Shown: piece after piece, positions 43,137 to 50,137 of the stretch
Layout of the letters: every line of letters begins with the position of its first letter
How positions within the stretch are numbered: the first letter of the stretch is position 1
From: Vulcanimicrobiota bacterium
GTDB lineage: Bacteria > Vulcanimicrobiota > Vulcanimicrobiia > Vulcanimicrobiales > Vulcanimicrobiaceae
DNA: 64,000 nucleotides
Assembly: GCA_003161435.1 (NCBI GenBank)
Contig: PMOS01000007.1
Span: 41,077 to 105,076, forward strand
Reading direction: 5' to 3'
Made by a program: the position numbers and the translations under genes
Notes under the pieces: generated by a model
The model's input: only the letters and a program-made list of their open reading frames with translations
Databases searched by the model: none
What the model was told of the DNA's origin: nothing

Positions 43137-44993
43137 CTATTTCGACGCGGCCGTGCCGCGCTGCCAGGGGGCCATCTCGCTCAGTCGCGCTGCGAGCGCC
43201 TCGGCTATGATCGCGCGCGCGCGCATCGTGAAGTGAAAATCCGACGTGCCGAACAGCGGGACATGAGCGACCGAACGCTCTTCGGCGGCGAAGGCTGGGT
43301 GCACGTCGACCACCGGTACGCCGGATCGCGCGACCGCGGCGACCAGCTCGCGCGTCGCGGTCGCGTCAGGCGCCATCACGTACGGCGGCGCGAACTGCTT
43401 GGCGATGGGATACCACGTGCCTTCGCTCGGCGCGAACCCGTCGGGCACCGGGTGGATGATGACGACGAACCCGATGTGCTTCGCGCTGAGCTTGCGGTTG
43501 ACGTCGACGAGCATGTGCGTGAGCGCGGCGGGCCAGTCGGGTGCGGCGAGATCGGGCTTGCGGCGCTCGTTCTCGTACGTCGCGTACACATCGCCGAGGT
43601 TCCAGTTGAGGACGACGAGATCGTAGAACCCCGTCTGCGCGCACAGATCGGCGAAGCTCTCGATCTCCGCGTTCGCGAGCTTGATGATCGGCACGACCTT
43701 GGGATGCTTGCCGGTCGCGATCAGGCTCGGAACGGACGACAGGCGGTCCGCGAGAACGCCCTCGATCGACGTGGGCCAGTCGGTGACGTCGTAGATGTAC
43801 GAGTTGCCGACGTAGGCGATCCGGTATTCGGTCGGTTCGGGGTTCTCCTCGACGCCGGGGAAGGCGAGATCGAGCGATCCCCACGGGTCTGCGCGGTCGG
43901 TTGCCGAGAGCTTGCGCAGGCGGCGGTTTCCGCCGTCGGCGACGAGCAGCCCGCCGTCGGGGGCGTGCGCGATGCCGAGCGGGGTGAAGAACGCTGCCGA
44001 CTGACCCGGCCCATCGGCGTAACCGCCGGAGTCGCCGGAACCGTCGTAGTTCGGATGCCCGGCCACGATCTCGGACTGGCCCGAGATCGTCTCGAGCGTA
44101 CGCACCGTGTTCGAGCGGAGCTCGGTGAACGCCACCTTTGTCTCATCGAGCGCCGCGAGGAACGCGGGGACGCCCAGCGGTTCCTGCGCGCTGGTCGAGA
44201 ACGGCCGGCGCGTATTGCCGACGCCGTCCCACGCGAAGCCGCGATCTTCGCTGGGAGCGCGCCCGGGCCGGCGCGCGACGATCCCTTCCTGATCGCCGGC
44301 GAACACCGTTACGCCAAGCGGGCCGTCGAACACCGCGACCGCGTACGGCTCGATCCCCAGCGACGGGATCGTCGACACGTTGCCGTCCGCGTCGATCGTG
44401 CGAATCCCCGTGTAATCCGCGACGTACAGAACGTCGCGGCGATCGACCGCGAGACCGGTCGGCAGCCCGAAGCGCGCCGTGGCGCGCGGGCCGTCGACGT
44501 GACCGGGCGCGCTGGGCAACCCGGCGTAAGTCGTGACGTTTCCCTGCGCGTCGATGCGCCTGATGCAATGGTTCAAGGTATCGGCGACGTAGATCGTTCC
44601 GTCGCTGCGGACCGCGATTCCGGCCGGCCGGTCGAAGCGCGCCGCGCTGCCGCGGCCGTCGGCATAACCGCCCGTCACCCAGAAGCCGCTTGCGTCGAGC
44701 GCACCGCTGCCGGCGATCGTGTGGACGGCTCCGTCCGGATCGACGCGGCGTATCCGCTGCGCGGCTCCGTCGGCGACGTAGATGTTGCCGGCGGCGTCGT
44801 ACGCGACCCCGGTCGGCATCACGAACGTCCCGCTGCTGCCGTCGCCGAAGCCGACCTCGCCCGTCCCGCTCACCGTGCTCACCATCGCGACGGTGCGCAG
44901 CGGCGCCGGCGAAGCGGACTCCGAGAGGCCGAGCACGGCGGCCGACGCGAGCGCCAGCGATACGATGGCGCGCAGCACGTTACTGCGCGCCAT
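43137..44993 (-). CDS. NHL-repeat/SGNH-hydrolase fusion protein
   Basis: 618 aa. A signal peptide (residues 1-30) is followed by an NHL-type beta-propeller (about 35-390; repeats such as MPTGVAYDAAGNIYVADGAAQRIR and RPAGIAVRSDGTIYVADTLNHCIR as paired short segments). The C-terminal 210 residues form an SGNH domain with the nucleophile region VGNSYIYD and a terminal SDFHFT carrying Asp and His. It should act outside the membrane on an acylated polymer or bind it. It is the last gene of the MBOAT operon and overlaps the gene upstream by 14 bp. Confidence 0.85.
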   Translation of the reverse strand: MARSNVLRAIVSLALASAAVLGLSESASPAPLRTVAMVSTVSGTGEVGFGDGSSGTFVMPTGVAYDAAGNIYVADGAAQRIRRVDPDGAVHTIAGSGALDASGFWVTGGYADGRGSAARFDRPAGIAVRSDGTIYVADTLNHCIRRIDAQGNVTTYAGLPSAPGHVDGPRATARFGLPTGLAVDRRDVLYVADYTGIRTIDADGNVSTIPSLGIEPYAVAVFDGPLGVTVFAGDQEGIVARRPGRAPSEDRGFAWDGVGNTRRPFSTSAQEPLGVPAFLAALDETKVAFTELRSNTVRTLETISGQSEIVAGHPNYDGSGDSGGYADGPGQSAAFFTPLGIAHAPDGGLLVADGGNRRLRKLSATDRADPWGSLDLAFPGVEENPEPTEYRIAYVGNSYIYDVTDWPTSIEGVLADRLSSVPSLIATGKHPKVVPIIKLANAEIESFADLCAQTGFYDLVVLNWNLGDVYATYENERRKPDLAAPDWPAALTHMLVDVNRKLSAKHIGFVVIIHPVPDGFAPSEGTWYPIAKQFAPPYVMAPDATATRELVAAVARSGVPVVDVHPAFAAEERSVAHVPLFGTSDFHFTMRARAIIAEALAARLSEMAPWQRGTAASK

Positions 44994-45513
44994 CGCCGGG
45001 GTTCGGCATCGCCGGCAGATCGGCGGCGGGCGTGACCGCGACGCCGGCGGGAAACACGCCGCGCTTGGCGTCGGCTTCCCAGCTCGGCGGGAAGCTCATC
45101 CGCGGTCGAACGCTGCCTTCGGCGACCAGCAGCGTGCGCACGCCTTCGCTCGCGTTGGTGCGATAGGGACCACTCACCAACCCGCTCTTGGCGAACACGA
45201 CGACGACGCGCAGACGGGTTGCCGGCGTCGGCAGCGCCGGTGCGCGCGTCACGAACAGCTTCACCGCTTCGAACTCGAGCGCTTTGAGCGCCGCGTCGCG
45301 CGGTGCGTTCTCGTTGAGCAGGCGCTGTACCCACGGCGTCGCGTCCCACCACAGCACGGCGCCCGAGGCGTCCTGCGTGAGGACGACGCGCGGCTTCGGA
45401 TATCCGGCGAGATCGAGTTCGGTCGCTGCGGCCGCCGCCCGGCTCAGCGCCACCCCGAGCGCGAGCACGAGCGCGATCACGATCACGAGCGTGTTGGAGC
45501 GGCGCGCCGTCAA
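44980..45513 (-). CDS. Membrane-anchored hypothetical protein of the MBOAT operon
   Basis: 177 aa, TTG start overlapping the MBOAT stop (TTGA). One N-terminal transmembrane anchor (residues 8-28) is followed by a small extracytoplasmic domain (VVLTQDASGAVLWWDATPWVQRLLN, RLRVVVVFAKSGLVSGPY, cited as separate segments). I do not recognise a family. Its fixed place between the MBOAT and SGNH genes makes it a likely part of the acylation complex. Confidence 0.7.
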   Translation of the reverse strand: MTARRSNTLVIVIALVLALGVALSRAAAAATELDLAGYPKPRVVLTQDASGAVLWWDATPWVQRLLNENAPRDAALKALEFEAVKLFVTRAPALPTPATRLRVVVVFAKSGLVSGPYRTNASEGVRTLLVAEGSVRPRMSFPPSWEADAKRGVFPAGVAVTPAADLPAMPNPGDGAQ

Positions 45514-46724
45514 AAGAACGTCCGGTATATGCTCAACGCGTCGGCCGCCGTCGGTGCCGCGATCCAGCCGAGGCCGAAGGTGAAGCTGGCATAGGTGAGT
45601 CCGGCGGAAAGGACGCTCAAGAGCGGCGACGGCGTGCGCAGCCAGGCGATTCGCCGCGCAACACCGCCGCGCCAGAGCTGATAGACCGCCATGCAGCCGC
45701 CGTTCCACAGCCCCCAGATCACGAATTGCCAACCCGCACCGTGCCAGATGCCGATGACGATCATCACGGCGAACATGCACGCCAGCACCGAGAGCCGGAC
45801 GCCGGCCACGCGCATCCCGCGGCCGCCGCGCCAGTGCGTCGCCAGCGGGACGAACACGTAGTCGCGCACCCACGACGTAAGCGACATGTGCCACCGCTGC
45901 CAAAAGTCGAGCACGTTCGTCGCTAGGTACGGCCGCGCGAAATTCTCCGGCACGCGCAGGCCGAACAGCAAACCGAACCCGATCGCGATGTCGGAGTATC
46001 CACCCAAGTCGTAGTACACCTTGATGCTGCCGGCGACCATCGCGACGAGATAGGTGCCTACCGTGTACGACGGGTCGGGGTGAAAGATCGGCTGCGCGAA
46101 CACCATCACCGGATCGGCGATCGCGATCTTCTTGAACAGACCCAAGAAGATGCGGTACAGCGCCGTTTGCAGCTCTGGGCCGCCGGCCATCCGCAGCCCG
46201 TCGATCTGCGGTGCGAAGGTGCGGTAGCGCTTGATCGGGCCGGCGACCATCGTCGGGAAGAACAGCGCGAAGACGAGGAACTGCTTGAGGCTGAACTCCT
46301 TGATCCTCCCCGCCCGAACCTCGATGATGAAGTGAATGAACTCGAAGGTGAAGAACGAGATCGCCAGCGGCGCGATCAGCGGACCGAAGACCGGCACGTG
46401 CCAATCCGGCACGACCGTCGCGAACGCCGCACTCAGCCAGCGCGCGTACTTGAAGTAGCACAGGATCAGCACCAGCGCCGCGACCGCCGCGCCGGCGAGC
46501 ACGAAGCGGCGCGATCCCTGGGCAGTAGACTGCAACAGTCGCGCGCAGCCGTACGTTGCGAAGGTCGCGGCGACGATGAGCAGCAGGTTCGCCGGCCCGG
46601 CGTTCGCATAAAAAGCCAGGCCCGCGAGCACCAGCACGTAGGCGCGCAGACGGGCCGGCGCGACGGCGTAGACCGCGACGACAACGAGCGCGAACGCGCC
46701 GAACAGCCAGGTGTTAAAGAACAT
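45510..46724 (-). CDS. MBOAT O-acyltransferase (AlgI/DltB-like)
   Basis: 404 aa, about ten transmembrane helices. The membrane-buried catalytic histidine is H328 in IGIWHGAGWQFVIWG, and the second conserved histidine is H279 in FWQRWHMSLTSW. Conserved MVAGPIKRY, LFKKIAIAD and YYDLGGYSDIAIGFG segments are present. It transfers an acyl group across the membrane to a surface polymer with help from SGNH partners. It overlaps the genes on either side by 11 and 4 bp. Confidence 0.95.
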   Translation of the reverse strand: MFFNTWLFGAFALVVVAVYAVAPARLRAYVLVLAGLAFYANAGPANLLLIVAATFATYGCARLLQSTAQGSRRFVLAGAAVAALVLILCYFKYARWLSAAFATVVPDWHVPVFGPLIAPLAISFFTFEFIHFIIEVRAGRIKEFSLKQFLVFALFFPTMVAGPIKRYRTFAPQIDGLRMAGGPELQTALYRIFLGLFKKIAIADPVMVFAQPIFHPDPSYTVGTYLVAMVAGSIKVYYDLGGYSDIAIGFGLLFGLRVPENFARPYLATNVLDFWQRWHMSLTSWVRDYVFVPLATHWRGGRGMRVAGVRLSVLACMFAVMIVIGIWHGAGWQFVIWGLWNGGCMAVYQLWRGGVARRIAWLRTPSPLLSVLSAGLTYASFTFGLGWIAAPTAADALSIYRTFF

Positions 46725-47745
46725 CGAGCAGGTTTGCCACGGGCCGACTGAGCGCTCGTGCGAACCGCTCGGCGCCGGCGCGGTTCACGTGCGTGTTGTC
46801 CAAGAAGTACCGGCCGTCGAGCAACCGGTCGAAGTTCACCACGGTGAGATGATAGCCCGCTGCGAGACGCGCGATGCGCCGCAGGTTGTCGGCGTAGGCG
46901 GCGTTGTCGATATATGCGTGCAGGATCGCGTGGTTCACCGGCGGCAGCACGACGATCGCGGGGATGCGGTGGGCGGCCAACGTCCGAAACAGGTGGTCGG
47001 CGTACGCGTACGAGACGTTGCCGGCGTCGAGCGGCGTGAGATCGTACGTCGCAGCGTACGGCGCGGATCGCGGCGGCGGCGCAGGCTGCAAGAGCGGTTC
47101 GACGTGGCGGTGGAGCGCGCTGGCGAGGTCGGCGTCGCCGAACAGGGCCTGGTGGAGGTCGACGCGCGATCCATACAAGAGCCAGTGCTCGGCGACGAAC
47201 CGATCGAGTCGGTCGCCCGCCGACACCGGACGCAGCGCCGCGCCGTCGAGCCGGCCGCGGTCGAACGGTTCCACGAGCGCGGGAACGGCGAGCTCGGCGA
47301 CCGTCGCGTTGAGCGTGTCGTACCCGACGGCGGTCTGATTGAAGGCGGCCGGGTTGAGCTCGACCAGCACCGCGCGCGGACGAACGCCGCGCGCGAGCAG
47401 ATAGCGCAGGACGAAGTCGGCATTGATCGGCGTCTGGGCTTCGTAAGCGAGGTTGGTGACACGCGTACCGGCCAGCCCGCGCGCGAGCTGCGCGACGGGC
47501 GAGTCGGCGGCCGCTACGCCGTAGCCCCATAACTCGGAGTCGCCGAGGACCACCAGGCTCGAACCCAACCCGGACTGCGTCGCGTACCGCTGCAGGTAGC
47601 TGCTCGAGAAGTGCTCGGGGAGCCGGTCGGGCCAGCGGTTCCACGCCGACAACGCGAGATCGGTGAGCACGAGCAACAGCAACGTGATCGATGCGCTGAT
47701 CCACACGTCGCTGCGCCGGCGGCTCGGCGCCTCAGAAATTGCCAT
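46714..47745 (-). CDS. Membrane-anchored SGNH protein (AlgJ/AlgX/DltD-like)
   Basis: 343 aa. One N-terminal anchor (residues 14-34) holds an extracytoplasmic SGNH domain with nucleophile S70 in LGDSELWGYG and a C-terminal FLDNTHVNRAG with the His of the triad. Such proteins accept an acyl group from MBOAT and place it on the polymer. It overlaps the microprotein gene upstream by 14 bp and the MBOAT gene by 11 bp. Confidence 0.9.
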   Translation of the reverse strand: MAISEAPSRRRSDVWISASITLLLLVLTDLALSAWNRWPDRLPEHFSSSYLQRYATQSGLGSSLVVLGDSELWGYGVAAADSPVAQLARGLAGTRVTNLAYEAQTPINADFVLRYLLARGVRPRAVLVELNPAAFNQTAVGYDTLNATVAELAVPALVEPFDRGRLDGAALRPVSAGDRLDRFVAEHWLLYGSRVDLHQALFGDADLASALHRHVEPLLQPAPPPRSAPYAATYDLTPLDAGNVSYAYADHLFRTLAAHRIPAIVVLPPVNHAILHAYIDNAAYADNLRRIARLAAGYHLTVVNFDRLLDGRYFLDNTHVNRAGAERFARALSRPVANLLDVL

Positions 47746-47818
47746 AGAAAAAGCGGTACCGCTCCGCCGACGCGAGCACGATCATTCCGACGATCAGCAG
47801 ATAGTAGACAAAGCCCAT
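47732..47818 (-). CDS. 28-aa single-TM protein with a DltX-like C-terminal motif
   Basis: ATG at 47818, stop at 47732. Residues 3-18 form one membrane helix (VYYLLIVGMIVLASAE) and the last six residues are FFYGNF. From memory, DltX of the D-alanylation system is a short single-TM protein ending FIYNEF, so both fit F-x-Y-x-x-F at the very C-terminus. It is the first gene of an operon with MBOAT and SGNH genes and overlaps the next gene by 14 bp. Shorter than DltX (about 50 aa). This gene is easy to miss because of its length. Confidence 0.65.
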   Translation of the reverse strand: MGFVYYLLIVGMIVLASAERYRFFYGNF

Positions 47819-48058
47819 GGTCACCGCGTTCTCGATCGGTAAGCGGCGGCGGCGCGGCGCGGACTCGGGTGCAGCAGCTGGTCGTCCTAGCAATTCGCGC
47901 CTCGGCACGGGATGGAAAAAGAACCGCCTCCTTGCCCCATCCGTGCGAGCAAAGCGGCATCACCTCTTCGTTGCGGATCGTTTTCGATCCGGCCCGCGAC
48001 CTGCCCCTCCGTTCGCGAGCCCCCGCTGGTCCGTCGAGCTCGGCGTCGAAGAACCCCT
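47819..48058. promoter_or_regulatory. Divergent intergenic region between the acylation operon and the protease gene
   Basis: 240 bp that should hold promoters for both directions. I see no clear -35/-10 pair or palindrome. Confidence 0.4.
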
Positions 48059-48907
48059 ATGATGCGCCGATCGACGTTCTGCGCCGCTGCCGGTACCCTG
48101 GTCGCAGCGGGCGTTCCCTGGCCCGTGCGTGCGGCGCGCACCGGCGGTGCGCTCGAAGCGCGCGCCGCCGTCCCGGTGGTGCGCGCGCGCATCGGTGCGC
48201 ACGAGCTCGCCCTGGCGATCGATACCGGCGATGGGCTATCGACCCTGTCACCCCAAGCGGCCGACGCGCTGGGCCTCGCGCGCACTCCGACACCCGGCGG
48301 CTCGACGGCCGCGGCAACACTGCACGGCGTCGAGCTCGCCGGCGCGACGCTGCGCGATCACCCGGCGGTCATCTCCGACGTCGCCGGGTTGCGCGGCCTC
48401 GCGGGATTCGCCGTCGACGGCGCGCTCGGATACGAAGCGTTCAAAGACCGCGTCGTCACCATCAACTACGCCGCGGGGCGGCTGCTATTCCCCGACGTGA
48501 TGCCGGACGGCGAGATCACGCCGATCACCTGGCTGAAATATCACGATCGCTCGCCTCAGCTCGTGACGTTCGACGGTCTGAGCGTCGACGGTTTCTTGGT
48601 GACGGCACAACTCGACACGATGATGAGCAAGAACGCGATCCTCTTCACCACCAAGCTCCTCGATCTCGCGATCGACCCGGAGATGCGCGCGCCGGCCTAC
48701 ACATACGAGGAGGCGGCACTGCGACCGGGCCGGGTGGGATCACTTCGGCTGGGGGTTACGGTGCTTGCCGCGCAGCCGCTGATCTACGCCGCCGATGCGA
48801 CGGCGCACGTCCCGACGACCGCGATCGCCGCGGTGGTCGGCGACGCGCTGTTCGCCAAGCGCGCCGTCACGATCGACTTTCCCGGTTCGACCTTGATCGT
48901 GACGTAG
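48059..48907 (+). CDS. Retropepsin-like aspartic protease family protein, exported
   Basis: 282 aa (ATG 48059; 48062 also possible). The signal peptide MMRRSTFCAAAGTLVAAG... has two arginines, possibly Tat-type. The first catalytic-like motif is AIDTGDGLSTLS (residues about 60-71) and a second lobe-like motif is AQLDTMMSKN. A pair of D-T motifs in one chain is pepsin-like rather than the single motif of retropepsins, but the flanking glycine pattern is weak. Activity is uncertain. It is divergent from the acylation operon. Confidence 0.65.
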   Translation: MMRRSTFCAAAGTLVAAGVPWPVRAARTGGALEARAAVPVVRARIGAHELALAIDTGDGLSTLSPQAADALGLARTPTPGGSTAAATLHGVELAGATLRDHPAVISDVAGLRGLAGFAVDGALGYEAFKDRVVTINYAAGRLLFPDVMPDGEITPITWLKYHDRSPQLVTFDGLSVDGFLVTAQLDTMMSKNAILFTTKLLDLAIDPEMRAPAYTYEEAALRPGRVGSLRLGVTVLAAQPLIYAADATAHVPTTAIAAVVGDALFAKRAVTIDFPGSTLIVT

Positions 48908-48946
48908 CGAGGAGCGGACTGCCCAGCGCCGGAACATTTGCAGAGA

Positions 48947-50101
48947 ATGGAGTCCGCCACCGTCGTCGGGCAGGTCGCACCGGGCTCGAGGTCGAGTCGT
49001 ATCCCCGAGCTGGACGGACTGCGCGCGTTCGCGATCCTGGCCGTCATGTTGGGCCACCTGCTGGCGACGACGCCGAGCCTGCAGCATCTTCCCAGCGGGT
49101 TGCCGCCGAAGCTCGAGACGATCGTCAATCACGGCTGGCTGGGCGTCGATCTGTTCTTTCTGCTCTCCGGGTTTCTGATCACGAGCATCCTGCTCGGGAC
49201 CAAGCAATTCGGTGCGCGCCGTTACTTCGGCGGCTTCTACCTGCGGCGTGCGTTGCGCATCTGGCCGCTGTACTTTCTGATGGTCGCGATCATGCTCGTG
49301 GCCTACGTGAAGCTGACGGGCGCGACGTATTTCCTGTACTCCCTGTTCTTCATCGCGAACTATGCGGTGATGGCGCACGTCGCGATCCCCAACGGCGGCG
49401 GGCCGCTGTGGTCGCTCGCGGTCGAAGAACAGTTCTATCTGATCTGGCCGGTTCTGGTGCTGCTCCTTCCTCGCCGCGTGCTGGTCGCGATCCTGATCGC
49501 GGTGGTAGTCGCCGAGCCGATCGTGCGGCTCCTCCCGGTCGGCACATTGGAAGTGACGTGGGAACGCTGCGACGGCCTGGCGTTCGGCGCGCTGCTGGCG
49601 CTGTGGTTCACGTCGCAATTGCACGGCCGGCGCAACGATCGGCGGCTCGCTCTGGCGTTCGTCGGGATCGCCGCGGCGTTGACGGTCGTCGAGGTCGTCC
49701 TCGAGCGGGTGGTGCCGGGCCACATCGTCGGCAACTCGCTGCGCATCCCGCAGGTGCTGTGCGTGTGCGCCGCGGTGATGGTTCTCGCGCTCTCACGATC
49801 GGGGGCGCCGGCGTTCGCGGCGCTGCGCCTGCCCTTTCTGCTGATCACCGCCGACTTCAGCTACTGCCTGTACCTGATCCACGTCCCGCTGATCGACGCG
49901 TACGACACCTACGCCGCACGCGTCGTTCCCCACGTCGCGCAGCTCGGCGCGCTGCAGGGCAACCTGCTGCGCGCCGCGGTGGTGATCGTCGTAGCGTACG
50001 CGCTGGCCGCGTTCTCGCGGCGTTACGTCGAGCTGCCGTTCTTGAACCTGGGCCGCAGACGCCGAGCGGTGCGCGCGGCACCGGCGGCGTCGACCTCGTA
50101 G
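48947..50101 (+). CDS. Acyltransferase-3 family protein (OafA/YrhL-like)
   Basis: 384 aa, about ten hydrophobic segments. The N-terminal RIPELDGLRAFAILAVMLGH region carries the conserved histidine, and GVDLFFLLSGFLITSILLG is the family signature. Members O-acylate surface polysaccharides or lipids. Its place just beyond the divergent acylation operon hints at a shared task on envelope glycans. Confidence 0.92.
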   Translation: MESATVVGQVAPGSRSSRIPELDGLRAFAILAVMLGHLLATTPSLQHLPSGLPPKLETIVNHGWLGVDLFFLLSGFLITSILLGTKQFGARRYFGGFYLRRALRIWPLYFLMVAIMLVAYVKLTGATYFLYSLFFIANYAVMAHVAIPNGGGPLWSLAVEEQFYLIWPVLVLLLPRRVLVAILIAVVVAEPIVRLLPVGTLEVTWERCDGLAFGALLALWFTSQLHGRRNDRRLALAFVGIAAALTVVEVVLERVVPGHIVGNSLRIPQVLCVCAAVMVLALSRSGAPAFAALRLPFLLITADFSYCLYLIHVPLIDAYDTYAARVVPHVAQLGALQGNLLRAAVVIVVAYALAAFSRRYVELPFLNLGRRRRAVRAAPAASTS

Positions 50102-50137
50102 ACGAGCGTCGCACCGGCTGGCGCAGGCGGACGGCGC

